Position numbers and translations under genes: made by a program | Shown here: positions 1 to 7,704 of the stretch, one piece after another | Numbering within the stretch: the first letter of the stretch is position 1 | Layout: every line of letters starts with the position of its first letter | Notes under the pieces: model-generated | Told to the model about the DNA's origin: nothing | What the model saw: the letters and a program-made list of their open reading frames with translations, nothing else | Database searches by the model: none | Assembly (NCBI GenBank): GCA_015978205.1 | Contig: JADWMM010000044.1 | Span: 1-37,926 of the forward strand | Source: Alkaliphilus sp. NP8 | GTDB lineage: Bacteria > Bacillota > Clostridia > Peptostreptococcales > Natronincolaceae | Direction: 5' to 3' | DNA length: 37,926 nt

Positions 1-104
1 TTTCCCTACTTTATATTGAAAATTAAAGTAAATATGCATAAAAACAAAAGTACTTTTATATAAACATGATTTTAAATAAAGAATGAATGTATAATATTAT
101 ATAC

Positions 105-287
105 TTATTTTCTATTTTTTAACTTAAAATATAATATATATATAACTCTAGCAATCCACGCAATTAAAAAAGCTATAGGTACTGAAAATCTACCAATAAA
201 ATCAAAGAAACCTAAGTAAAGTAAGGCTAAAAAAGTTATAAAATAAGTTGTAAAAAAGACTAAAGCTTCAAATTTCTTATTTCTCAT
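105..287 (-). CDS. small two-helix membrane protein, function unknown
   Basis: A 60-residue hydrophobic protein with two probable membrane segments (about residues 9-26 and 33-53), a charged N-terminus (MRNKKFEAL) and a basic C-terminus (LKNRK). The ATG at 287 is preferred over a GTG six bases upstream: on the minus strand GGAGGG (298-293) sits five bases before this ATG but overlaps the GTG. It is the only gene read on the minus strand with good start signals. I do not recognise the family. The window starts 104 bases beyond its stop, so its downstream neighbour is unseen. Confidence 0.6.
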   Translation of the reverse strand: MRNKKFEALVFFTTYFITFLALLYLGFFDFIGRFSVPIAFLIAWIARVIYILYFKLKNRK

Positions 288-715
288 ACACACCCTCCAA
301 AAAACATTAATTTAATGCAATTATACCTACTTATTTTTTATAGAAAAATCTATTCTATTAATTATAATAAAATTTTACAAAAAATTGCAATTTAGCAGGA
401 CATAATTTGTAAATATAGAAGATATGCAGTAAGAAATGCAAATAAATTTGAAATTGTGGATTTTGTATTAGATAGGTACGTAGTAGGTTAATAATGCAAT
501 TAAATAGCTAAAGTCAAAATTTTAAATCGTTAAGTGATTAAACAAAATAAGGTTTAAAAGATTCAATGAGAAGTAGATACTTCTATGCAATAAGAGGATA
601 AATTTCAGAGCAGTTCTTTTGGGTCTTAAAACATTTTATTTTTCATTCGATATGAATACTAGAGTAACAGTATCGTTTGAGAAAAAATTATGATTAAAGA
701 AGGGGTGAATCACCA
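288..715. other. intergenic region, one possible coding scrap
   Basis: A 428-base gap between divergent genes. An open stretch without a start (396-491, plus strand) could encode about 31 residues containing RRYAVRNANKFEIVDFVLDR, which reads like the tail of a lost gene, but I cannot assign it. A perfect inverted repeat with 7-base arms, AGAAGTA-GA-TACTTCT, lies at 569-584. No convincing promoter pair was found. Confidence 0.4.
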
Positions 716-1276
716 ATGTTACCTAAATTATATTATCAAATTAAAAATAATGAAACAATTAAATTAAAATTAGAAGAGAGATTTGATTTTATTATTATAG
801 ATGAATCAAATAATACAGAAGAATATTTGTTTCATGCTAAAGAAAAACTTACTATATTTGCAACAGACGGTGCTGGAGGAGTTTATACCACTATTGAGAA
901 GGGAGATGATATAGAGGAATTCCCAATAGCATTCATTAGCTCTGAAGGTCAATCAGGAAAAATAGCTAGAACATTTAATGAGTTAATTGAACTTATTATT
1001 TATTACCCATTTTGGCAAGATATATTAAAGTTTTCCAGTAATGGAGACTTAGAACAGATGACCAAATCTATTCCCTATTTAGAAGGAGAGAGAATAGAAT
1101 TTATTCCTGATTATAAAAAGGTTCAAAGAGTAATTAGTAATGAATTAGGGATTGTAAAACGCAGTAGCTTATTAGAAAATCTATTAAAAGAAGTTATGGA
1201 GAAACCATTCTTTAAAGTCTTTTCTACGGAAGATGATAATATATATGATACTTTAATAGGTTCTTATATAATTTAA
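716..1276 (+). CDS. SUKH (SMI1/KNR4-like) family protein, possible immunity protein
   Basis: A 186-residue soluble acidic protein with no signal peptide. The central part FATDGAGG (about residues 49-56), then FPIAFISSEGQSGKIA (about 69-84), an FNELIELI helix, YPFWQDILKFS and a GDLEQM stretch resemble Firmicutes SMI1/KNR4 (SUKH) proteins. SUKH proteins are commonly immunity factors against polymorphic toxins or contact-dependent effectors. The start is ATG with AGGGGTG eight bases upstream. No toxin gene lies beside it, so it is an orphan here; decayed DNA follows. The SUKH assignment rests on pattern recall, not a search. It could equally be a housekeeping SUKH member of unknown role. Confidence 0.55.
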   Translation: MLPKLYYQIKNNETIKLKLEERFDFIIIDESNNTEEYLFHAKEKLTIFATDGAGGVYTTIEKGDDIEEFPIAFISSEGQSGKIARTFNELIELIIYYPFWQDILKFSSNGDLEQMTKSIPYLEGERIEFIPDYKKVQRVISNELGIVKRSSLLENLLKEVMEKPFFKVFSTEDDNIYDTLIGSYII

Positions 1277-1477
1277 TAGATAAGACATTCTAGTTTGTAT
1301 AGATATTAGGTTAATAAGCTAGGGTAATCCCATAGGGATTTATCCATTGACTGAACATAACAATAGTATGTAGCTAATAAAAAAACACACTGTTGTTACG
1401 GTAATAGGAGGAACACCTTTGTTTTATCACTTGTATAAGGGAACCTTAAGTGAAGCTAATTTTAGTAGAATATACCG

Positions 1478-1657
1478 ATGTTAAAGTGTAAAAATTGTTA
1501 TAATCAATTTAAAAAGATAGATATTTGTTAGTTCTTCAGATACCAGTGGTACTAGCTTTCATTTATCTTTATTTGGCTTCATAAAAGAATATCACTTATA
1601 GTCATTGCTATAATAACTTTGTTTATACTATTGGATATTTATCGAAGTTTTAAATAG
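1478..1657 (+). pseudogene. broken small CxxC membrane protein
   Basis: The first frame starts MLKCKNCYNQFKKIDIC and stops at 1529. A second frame (from 1528) continues with a hydrophobic segment IPVVLAFIYLYLAS and stops. A third frame gives RISLIVIAIITLFILLDIYR and ends at TAG 1655-1657. Joined, these would make a CxxC metal-binding N-terminus followed by two membrane helices, the layout of the short Firmicutes cxxc_20_cxxc-like proteins. Two frame changes are needed, so it is not functional as read. The second Cys pair expected in that family is not seen. The ATG lacks a good ribosome binding site. Confidence 0.45.
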
Positions 1658-1754
1658 ACTTGTGTATAATAATCTAACTACAATTCTATGGTCTACTTAA
1701 TGTGCATTTGATGTAAAAATTGCCACAAACTTTAATAGAGGTGATTAATATTAA

Positions 1755-1910
1755 AAATTAGGTAATGGTCGTACTCCATTAGATATAATATCAAAGTTAT
1801 CAAACAGTTTATTAGTGTGGATATCATTGTTTCTGTTAGTATTTAATATGATTATAGGGGTAGTTACTTACTATGAGAATGAAAAAAAGTATAATCGAAG
1901 AAATCAATAA
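1755..1910 (+). pseudogene. start-less remnant of a small membrane protein
   Basis: An open frame without a start codon encodes about 51 residues: a polar N-terminus (KLGNGRTPLDIISKLSN), one membrane helix (LLVWISLFLLVFNMIIGVV) and a basic tail (NEKKYNRRNQ). A ribosome-binding-like GAGGTG lies at 1739-1744, but the frame behind it meets a stop almost at once. This fits loss of the start by a small indel. Family unknown. Confidence 0.35.
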
Positions 1911-2093
1911 ATATATGGGAACATATTACTGGATGAGCATATTTACATAATAAGATAAGCACAAAGTAAAATAATGTTTTCGTATAAGGATATTAGATAG
2001 AATACTTCCTTTAATGGAATCAAAATTTTAATTCATGTCGTATGTGATGAAAAATGTGAAGTGAAATTATTTTATTATAGCGGGGAGAATAAT

Positions 2094-3413
2094 ATGATAA
2101 AGAGATTAGTACAAAATAATAAGTTGATCTTCCTTATAATTTCTTCATTAGTTTTTGTCTTAGTAGGCTGTACTACAGTGCAGCAATCTTCAAGGGATGA
2201 AGTGGATATTTTAAGCTTTGAAGATCTTCAAGGGGAAATAGAAATCGAGAAGGCAATGGAACATATTCAAAATTTGGTAGATTTTGGCCCTAGGATTGCC
2301 GGGCTCTACGGTGAAGTTAAAGCAGGAAAATATTTATTAGAATCCTTCAAAAATTTAAATTTAATTACAGAATCTGAAGAATTTCCAGTAAAGACTTTCG
2401 AAGCAAAAAGTGTTGAAATGACCATTAATAATCAAGGAAACTCTATTTCTTTAGCCGCAAATATCATAGATTATTCCACCTCAACACCAGAGGGTGGTTT
2501 AAAAGACTTACCATTAATTTATGCTGGTCTGGGCAAAGTAACCGATTTAGTTGGATTAGATCTAACTGATGCTATTTCAGTAGTTCATAGGGGAGACATA
2601 TATTTAAGAGATAAGGTTATAAATAGTGCCTCAAAAGGAGCAAAGGCTGTTATTATAATCAATACTGAAGATAATCCCCTAATATCTAGCCTTTTGGAGG
2701 AGTCAACGATCCCTGCAATTGGATTATCCTCCTCGGAGGGAGAAAAAATAGTTGAAGCCCTTGAGAAAGGGAAGTTTCTGGGTAATTTAACTGTTGATAC
2801 CACTATAAAAGATGGAACTTCAAGTAATATAATCGGTACTAAAAAAAGCAGTAAGGAAACGGATAAGGTTCTAATTATTGGTGCCCATTATGATAGCGTA
2901 AATACCCCGGGAGCCAATGATAATGCTGCTGGAGTTGGCGGGTTATTGGAGATAGCATCTGTACTAAAAGATATTGATTTGCCTTTTAACATTCAATACA
3001 TTGCTTTCGGTGCTGAAGAAATGTATCTTGTAGGTTCTAATTTCCATGTTCAACAAAAATATACTACCAGTAATAAAAATGTAATTGGGATGATTAATCT
3101 TGATGGAATCGGAATGGGTCAAAGGCTGGTAGTTCATAAAGAGAGTAGGAATAGCTCCAATTATTTGAGTAAAATGGTTTTAGAGTCAGCCTACGATCTT
3201 AATATTAAAGCAGTTGAATATTTCAATGGGGTTAGTGATCATATACCCTTTGAAAACCTAGGAATACCAGTAGTATTTTTACAATATGTTCCCGGTAATC
3301 TCGACTACTATGAAACTGAATATGATACATTTGATACTTTAGATTCAAAATCAATTGAAAATACAATAAAGGTAGTATTAAAAACAATAACTACTTTAGT
3401 CAATGAACATTAA
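2094..3413 (+). CDS. M28 family aminopeptidase lipoprotein with PA domain
   Basis: A 439-residue zinc peptidase predicted to be anchored outside the membrane. The N-terminus carries a lipoprotein signal peptide with lipobox LVGC (Cys26). A protease-associated (PA) insert lies at about residues 140-240, followed by the M28 catalytic core. All five di-zinc ligands and the catalytic Glu are visible: His265 (GAHYDS), Asp276 (GANDNAAG), Glu308-Glu309 (GAEE), Asp337 (NLDGIG) and His383 (SDHIPF). M28 enzymes remove N-terminal residues from peptides; the substrate is not readable here. The ATG at 2094 is chosen because CGGGGAG lies just upstream and the signal peptide follows directly; a GTG 33 bases upstream has neither. 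It appears monocistronic. Confidence 0.9.
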   Translation: MIKRLVQNNKLIFLIISSLVFVLVGCTTVQQSSRDEVDILSFEDLQGEIEIEKAMEHIQNLVDFGPRIAGLYGEVKAGKYLLESFKNLNLITESEEFPVKTFEAKSVEMTINNQGNSISLAANIIDYSTSTPEGGLKDLPLIYAGLGKVTDLVGLDLTDAISVVHRGDIYLRDKVINSASKGAKAVIIINTEDNPLISSLLEESTIPAIGLSSSEGEKIVEALEKGKFLGNLTVDTTIKDGTSSNIIGTKKSSKETDKVLIIGAHYDSVNTPGANDNAAGVGGLLEIASVLKDIDLPFNIQYIAFGAEEMYLVGSNFHVQQKYTTSNKNVIGMINLDGIGMGQRLVVHKESRNSSNYLSKMVLESAYDLNIKAVEYFNGVSDHIPFENLGIPVVFLQYVPGNLDYYETEYDTFDTLDSKSIENTIKVVLKTITTLVNEH

Positions 3414-3437
3414 CCTACGAAAATCGAAGATTTAGGT

Positions 3438-3498
3438 AACACTAATATCATCATAGTTATTTATCTAAGGCACAGTATAGGTAGTGTTTTAATTTTAT
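3438..3498 (+). terminator. possible terminator after the M28 peptidase gene
   Basis: A 7-bp stem AACACTA (3438-3444) / TAGTGTT (3482-3488) is followed by a T-rich run. The loop is long (about 37 bases), so this is a weak call. Confidence 0.35.
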
Positions 3499-3565
3499 TA
3501 TATGACACATAACCTTCTTAATGCTCAACAGATGAATATTGCGATATAACAAGGAGGTGCTAGAT

Positions 3566-3739
3566 ATGAGTTTTAGAAAATTAGATTATATGATATTTTA
3601 TATTTTAATAATTTTGTTTTTTGTTGTTCAATTAAATACACCTAATATTAGCGGAGTTATAGCAATATTTTTAATATCAATTATTACCTCATTAATATTA
3701 GGCACAATAACTAACTTAATATTTAGGAAAAAGAGTTAG
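3566..3739 (+). CDS. small two-helix membrane protein
   Basis: A 57-residue protein, MSFRKLDYMIFYILIIL at the start, with two hydrophobic segments (about residues 8-24 and 33-50) and a basic end (FRKKS). The start is the ATG with AAGGAGG eight bases upstream; an upstream in-frame TTG at 3539 has no such site. It is the first of three consecutive small membrane-protein genes, each with its own strong ribosome binding site. Family unknown. Confidence 0.65.
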   Translation: MSFRKLDYMIFYILIILFFVVQLNTPNISGVIAIFLISIITSLILGTITNLIFRKKS

Positions 3740-3793
3740 TTCGCATCATATATTAAATTTACAACAAATTTCAGTTTATAGAGGAGGATATGT

Positions 3794-3931
3794 ATGAATT
3801 TAACTGCTACTAGTGCTCAATATATGGGTTTAGGAATTGTGTTTATAGAATTATTTCTAAAAGTTATGGCTATATATACTATGTTTATAATTACAAAAGC
3901 ACTTAAAGTATATATAAAGAAAAACTCATAA
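3794..3931 (+). CDS. 45-residue single-helix membrane protein
   Basis: A short gene starting MNLTATSAQYMGLGIVFIEL, with one long hydrophobic helix (about residues 10-35) and a basic tail ending IKKNS. GAGGAGG lies at 3781-3787, directly before the ATG. It is the middle gene of a three-gene cluster. The 3' end of this gene (3895-3954) resembles a second sequence at 9426-9480, suggesting a lost paralogue downstream. Function unknown. Confidence 0.6.
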   Translation: MNLTATSAQYMGLGIVFIELFLKVMAIYTMFIITKALKVYIKKNS

Positions 3932-3973
3932 TATTTAATACGAATTATATTTATTCATAAGGAGTTGGTACAA

Positions 3974-4417
3974 ATGAAAGATGTTTTTAAAATTAACATC
4001 TCAAAATTTGAAAAAAGTATATTAGTATTTTGTTTAATAATAACCATAAGTTCATTTGCAATAATAATTATTAATCCTATTAGTGCTGATACATTTCAAA
4101 ATGTTATATATTTATTTGAAATGATATTAATATTTTTATTTGTATATACAATATCCAGAACTGCTGTAATTACGTTTGTTAAATTATCACTAGTTATATG
4201 GGGAAAATCCTGGATATGGGAGTATCGTAAAAAGTTTGTTTTGTTTATTCTAAATTCTACTATGTATATATTCACTTTAACCTTTTTAGTTTCTATAATT
4301 CAAGGATTTATACAACTAGATATTTGGCTTATCATGCCTTCTTTAGGGTTTTTAGGAGTATTATCTGGTAGGTATGATGTAAAGAAAAAATATACTGATA
4401 TGTTAAGTAATAATTGA
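3974..4417 (+). CDS. integral membrane protein with about four helices, unknown
   Basis: A 147-residue protein. Hydrophobic segments lie at about residues 14-36, 44-66, 88-109 and 115-132, with a basic C-terminus (DVKKKYTD). AAGGAG nine bases upstream of the ATG (MKDVFKINISKFE) decides the start over an in-frame TTG at 3965. It closes the cluster of three small membrane-protein genes, with gaps of 54 and 42 bases. The DNA ends with a 13-base direct repeat straddling the stop codon (4403-4415 and 4420-4432). I do not recognise the family. Confidence 0.65.
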   Translation: MKDVFKINISKFEKSILVFCLIITISSFAIIIINPISADTFQNVIYLFEMILIFLFVYTISRTAVITFVKLSLVIWGKSWIWEYRKKFVLFILNSTMYIFTLTFLVSIIQGFIQLDIWLIMPSLGFLGVLSGRYDVKKKYTDMLSNN

Positions 4418-4480
4418 TTTTAAGTAATAATTATAAAGAAATAAATAAAAGATTATGTTAAAAGGGCAGGAGGTGAGAGT

Positions 4481-4978
4481 GTGATCTTAACAAAAACTAA
4501 AAACTTTATTATTAGTGAAATGAAGGAAGAAGATAATAAAGGAATTTTAGATGTTTATAATTCAAACCAAGACTTTCTTTTATCTCATGTGGATAGAAAA
4601 AAAGTAAGTATGGAGTGGTTGAAGCAAGAGCAGAAAAAAATGAAAGATATAAATTTTAAAACTTTACTTGTTAAAGAAAATAAGAATGACAATATAATTG
4701 GATTTATAGATATTTGCATTTTGGAAGAATGTTATTTGTCACTATTTATGGTACATAGTTTATATAAAGGCAAAGGATATGGAAAAGAAATATATGAACA
4801 GTTAGAAAACTATTTGAGAAATACAAATTCAAAAGTAATAAAAATTGATGTTGTATATAATTACAATGAATCAGTTTTACAGTTCTGGAAGAATAAAGGG
4901 TTTAAAGAGACGGAGAAAGTTAAGCTTAAGTGGTCGGATAAACTATTAGATGTAATAGTACTAAAAAAGAATTTATAA
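4481..4978 (+). CDS. GNAT family N-acetyltransferase
   Basis: A 165-residue cytoplasmic acyl-CoA-dependent N-acetyltransferase. It has the standard GNAT layout: N-terminal strand and helix, strand 4 with DICILEECYLSLFMV, the pantetheine/pyrophosphate loop KGKGYGK (about residues 100-106), then a C-terminal half with NESVLQFWKNKGF, the usual motif B (xxxFYxxxGF-like). GTG start, with AGGAGG seven bases upstream. Substrate unknown. No operon partner is evident. Confidence 0.85.
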   Translation: MILTKTKNFIISEMKEEDNKGILDVYNSNQDFLLSHVDRKKVSMEWLKQEQKKMKDINFKTLLVKENKNDNIIGFIDICILEECYLSLFMVHSLYKGKGYGKEIYEQLENYLRNTNSKVIKIDVVYNYNESVLQFWKNKGFKETEKVKLKWSDKLLDVIVLKKNL

Positions 4979-5031
4979 TTAAAATTTATTCTTTAACATA
5001 TAAAATAAATCTATTAGTCTTTAATATTGAG

Positions 5032-5166
5032 TTGTGTAACCTTATTCTAATAGTTTTATTAGTAATGTTAATATGGAATATAAAGCAGGGATTTGAAATG
5101 ATTGACGAACGATTAAAAGATATTTATGAAGCTATAAATAAAACTAACAAAGATGATACTAAATAA
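5032..5166 (+). CDS. possible 44-residue single-helix protein
   Basis: An open frame from TTG 5032 encodes one membrane helix (NLILIVLLVMLIW) followed by an amphipathic, charged tail (MIDERLKDIYEAINKTNK). This is a common plan for small Firmicutes membrane proteins. No good ribosome binding site precedes the TTG, and internal ATGs at 5065 and 5098 would cut the helix. It may be a remnant. Confidence 0.3.
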   Translation: MCNLILIVLLVMLIWNIKQGFEMIDERLKDIYEAINKTNKDDTK

Positions 5167-5248
5167 AAAATATTTCCATACGTTATGTATCATTTTTAAA
5201 ATCTGCACTTGACAAATATTATGATACCAACTGGTAGGAGAATACGAG

Positions 5249-5623
5249 ATGGAATATATGGGAAATAAAGAATATTGGGATAAAAAATTTGTTAACCGAA
5301 AGGATAATCCATTAAGTCCCGAAAAATCGTTAATAGATAATATTATATATTTTAAGAAAGGAACTGTTCTTGATATAGCATGTGGTGATGGAAGAAATAC
5401 TTTGTTTCTTCTTGAAAAAGACTTTAGTGTTACAGAGATAGACTGTAGTAGTAAAGCACTTGAAAGGTTAAGTATGTTTGCTAAACGAAAAGGGTATTTA
5501 GTAAACACAATGCAGATGGATTTAGGTGTACCTGATTGTTTATATGATGTTGGAGTATTTGATAACATAGTAATTAATCACTATAGGTTTAGCAAACATC
5601 TACTTGATAATCTACATTTTTAG
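5249..5623 (+). pseudogene. truncated SAM-dependent methyltransferase
   Basis: A 124-residue N-terminal part of a class I methyltransferase. It has the typical opening GNKEYWDKKF, motif I VLDIACGDGRNTLFL (about residues 40-54), the acidic residue after strand 2 (TEIDCSSKALERL), and a motif II/III region ending DNIVINHYRF. The usual family length is about 180-200 residues, and the core is cut before strands 5-7. After the TAG at 5621 another frame continues REVHTDYLALLNKYEIIEG to TAG 5697, possibly a displaced tail. The start has AGGAG eight bases upstream. Likely inactive. Confidence 0.65.
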
Positions 5624-5892
5624 TGTCAGAGAAGTCCATACTGACTATTTAGCACTTTTGAATAAATATGAAATAATAGAAGGATGCTTTAATTCATAGT
5701 TTTTTATGCAGTAATAATTCAAAAGTAACGTAGATAGTTTTAAAATAAAAGAATAATATTTAAACCTATCATTGCTTTAGGGAAAGATCATGAATAAAAG
5801 TTAAAATGAGTAGGGAAAATGAGAAATCAAATTGAATAAAAAAATTAAAAGCACAATAAGAATTAGAAATTATATATAATTGTAGGTATAAA

Positions 5893-6417
5893 ATGAATAG
5901 ATTAAAATTAGTTTTACCTACGCCAGAGTATAAAGAAAAAATCATGGAATATAAAAGAGAGTTTATTGAAAATGGGGATAGTATGGATGGTACTGCAGGT
6001 TTAAGAACTGCAGAAACCTTTGAAGATTGGTATGGTGCATTTTGTGATAATTTGAATGAAGAAACTGTAAGAGACGAGTTAGTTCCATCAACTACATATA
6101 TGGCTATTTCTACTAATGGTAATCGTTTAATTGGTATGATTGATATTAGACATAGTTTAAATGATTATTTATTAAATATTGGTGGACATATAGGTTATAG
6201 TGTTAGAAAATTAGAAAGACAGCAAGGATATGCAACTGAAATGCTAGCACTAGGTTTAACAGAATGTAAGAAATTAAATATTAATAAGGTTTTAATTACC
6301 TGCGATAAAGATAATGTTGCATCGGCAAAGACTATAATAAATAATGGTGCAAAATTAGAAAATGAAATACCAGAGGGAAATAGAATTACCCAAAGATATT
6401 GGATAGATTTAGATTAA
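5893..6417 (+). CDS. GNAT family N-acetyltransferase (COG3981-like)
   Basis: A 174-residue predicted acetyltransferase. The sequence includes PTPEYKEKIMEYKREFIENG at the start, strand RLIGMIDIRHSLNDYLL, the acceptor-proximal GGHIGYSVRKLERQQGYATEML with the acetyl-CoA loop RQQGYA (about residues 109-114), and a motif B region CDKDNVASAKTIINNGAKL. The ending ITQRYWIDL is typical of this subfamily. The ribosome binding site is poor (TAGGT). A perfect 16-base palindrome begins seven bases after the stop codon. Confidence 0.85.
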   Translation: MNRLKLVLPTPEYKEKIMEYKREFIENGDSMDGTAGLRTAETFEDWYGAFCDNLNEETVRDELVPSTTYMAISTNGNRLIGMIDIRHSLNDYLLNIGGHIGYSVRKLERQQGYATEMLALGLTECKKLNINKVLITCDKDNVASAKTIINNGAKLENEIPEGNRITQRYWIDLD

Positions 6418-6423
6418 GAAGAT

Positions 6424-6439
6424 GTTCTATATATAGAAC
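6424..6439. promoter_or_regulatory. perfect 16-base palindrome GTTCTATATATAGAAC
   Basis: It is directly readable as GTTCTATA/TATAGAAC with no mismatch. It lies between the acetyltransferase stop codon and a small membrane ORF. Size and symmetry fit a dimeric regulator site, but no promoter elements are evident beside it, so its role is unproven. Confidence 0.35.
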
Positions 6440-6467
6440 GATTATTAAAGGGTTAGGGGGAAATTCT

Positions 6468-6641
6468 ATTAAAAGATGGAGAATATATTTAGGAGTAGTA
6501 GTGATTATAACTATAATTTCCATGAGTTTGTGTGGTTATTCTTTTATTTCCCCATTAATTCAGAAAATTTTTTATATATTTTATATTTCGAGTTCCATAT
6601 ATATACTGTGTCTTCTAAGAGAAAAGCAAAACTATTTATAG
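6468..6641 (+). CDS. possible small two-helix membrane protein with ATT start
   Basis: About 57 residues (IKRWRIYLGVVVIITIISM...), with two hydrophobic segments and the end LLREKQNYL. A good ribosome binding site, TTAGGGGGA, lies at 6453-6461, seven bases before an ATT codon. The only in-frame ATG is at 6399, inside the acetyltransferase gene, and has no site. Either ATT is used as a rare start or the original ATG was mutated. Function unknown. Confidence 0.35.
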   Translation: MKRWRIYLGVVVIITIISMSLCGYSFISPLIQKIFYIFYISSSIYILCLLREKQNYL

Positions 6642-6769
6642 AGGTGGATTGAATGAACCGGAAATTGAGTGGATAGGAAATAATAAGATAAAAATAAATG
6701 AAATGATCATAAATATTGATGAAAATTAAATAAGTTATGTAGTTATATTATAAGTTTCAAGATAATATG

Positions 6770-6778
6770 TGGTATAAT
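6770..6778 (+). promoter_or_regulatory. extended -10 element upstream of mntA
   Basis: TGGTATAAT matches the extended -10 consensus (TGnTATAAT), 66 bases before the mntA start. No good -35 hexamer is at the right distance, which is tolerated for extended -10 promoters. Confidence 0.45.
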
Positions 6779-6844
6779 ACGGATATAATTTAATACCTTG
6801 AAATCGGTTTTTATAATTTTAATATATGAAAGAAAGGTGGTACT

Positions 6845-7264
6845 ATGAGAAAAGAAGATTTATTAGAAAAATTAAATGAATTTCTTGAAAAAGTCAATGA
6901 ACAATATCCTATAGAACTTGCTTATTTATTTGGATCATTTTCTACAGAAACATATAATAAAGAAAGTGATATTGATATTGCAATTATGTTTAAAGAAAAA
7001 TATGAATCTAAAAATGAAGCTATAATTAAAGGAAATATAATTGAAATGGGAAAGAAATATTTTCAAAGAAAATTAGATGTTATTTCTCTACATAGTGCCA
7101 CACCGCTATTAAAATATGAAGTAGTAAATAAAGGTGTTCTTTTAAAAGAAAGTAAAAAGAGAGCAGCGTTTGAATCTTTAACTTTGAGAGAGTACTTTGA
7201 CTTTAAGCATTATGCAGAAGTTTATAATAAATCTATGATAAGAGGGATTATGGAAGAAATTTAA
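6845..7264 (+). CDS. mntA: MntA-type nucleotidyltransferase antitoxin
   Basis: A 139-residue protein with the minimal nucleotidyltransferase (MNT) fold. The signature GS-x10-DxD is exact: Gly30-Ser31 in LFGSFS, then Asp42 and Asp44 in SDIDIAI. In type VII MntA/HepT systems this enzyme transfers AMP onto a tyrosine of the HepT toxin and so silences it. It lies 20 bases upstream of the HepT gene (from stop to its chosen start), antitoxin first, as usual. The start is ATG behind AAAGGTGG. Known family, high confidence for the pair; the biochemistry is inferred from homologues. Confidence 0.88.
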   Translation: MRKEDLLEKLNEFLEKVNEQYPIELAYLFGSFSTETYNKESDIDIAIMFKEKYESKNEAIIKGNIIEMGKKYFQRKLDVISLHSATPLLKYEVVNKGVLLKESKKRAAFESLTLREYFDFKHYAEVYNKSMIRGIMEEI

Positions 7265-7284
7265 TTTGAAGGTTGGTGATATTA

Positions 7285-7704
7285 GTGGTAAATGAAGATG
7301 TTTTAATGACTAGATTAAATAAGTTAAAGGAATATATAAGTTTTTTAGATAGTATTAAAAAATATACTGAATCTGAGTATATAAAAGATCCTTTCATATA
7401 TGGATCTAGTGAACGATTTTTACATTTAGCTATAGAATGTGCAATAGATATTGGAAATCATATTATTTCAGATATGAGATATAGAAAACCTGAAACTAAT
7501 AGAGATGTATTTGAAATATTATATGAAAATGAAATTATATCTATAAAGTTAAAAGAAAATCTAGGAAATATGGCTTCTTTTAGAAGTATACTAGTTCATG
7601 ATTATGTAAGGATAGATAGAGGAATGGTTTATAAAATTATTACAGAGGATCTTAAAGACCTCAAATCCTATACGAAAGAAATTGTTCGGTATTTTTATGT
7701 TTAA
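7285..7704 (+). CDS. hepT: HepT-type HEPN ribonuclease toxin
   Basis: A 139-residue alpha-helical HEPN-domain protein. The catalytic/modification motif RxxxxHxY is intact: Arg100, His105 and Tyr107 in FRSILVHDYVRID. HepT toxins cut RNA, and the Tyr of this motif is AMPylated by MntA. GTG 7285 is preferred because GGTGAT precedes it by four bases and family members begin close to NEDVL; a TTG at 7273 would add four residues and has only AAGG upstream. The gene is followed by a terminator (7754-7801), so mntA-hepT forms a two-gene unit. No sign of inactivation. Confidence 0.85.
   Translation: MVNEDVLMTRLNKLKEYISFLDSIKKYTESEYIKDPFIYGSSERFLHLAIECAIDIGNHIISDMRYRKPETNRDVFEILYENEIISIKLKENLGNMASFRSILVHDYVRIDRGMVYKIITEDLKDLKSYTKEIVRYFYV

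Larger units (their letters stand above)
1277..2093. other. gene-poor region with degraded small genes
   Basis: An 817-base gap with no intact gene. It holds two recognisable remnants, listed separately (1478-1657 and 1755-1910). A possible 21-codon ORF starts with TTG at 1419 behind AGGAGGA, but I see no conserved content in it. In-frame stops and frame changes inside hydrophobic coding-like segments indicate decay. Confidence 0.5.

Noticed and set aside
1419..1484. 21-codon TTG-initiated frame behind AGGAGGA
   Set aside because: Good ribosome binding site, but the peptide has no recognisable feature and lies in a decayed region.
4403..4432. 13-base direct repeat TTAAGTAATAATT
   Set aside because: Only two copies, very AT-rich, across a stop codon; most likely a small slippage duplication with no function.
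5205..5235. TTGACA upstream of the methyltransferase as a promoter
   Set aside because: No -10 hexamer at 16-18 bases.
5113..5568. 151-residue minus-strand open frame
   Set aside because: It runs antisense through the methyltransferase, has no ribosome binding site, and its translation lacks any domain pattern; the plus strand carries clear SAM motifs.
6649..6730. 26-codon frame ...EPEIEWIGNNKIKINEMIIN...
   Set aside because: TTG start only one base from the GAGGTGG site, too close for initiation; probably another remnant.
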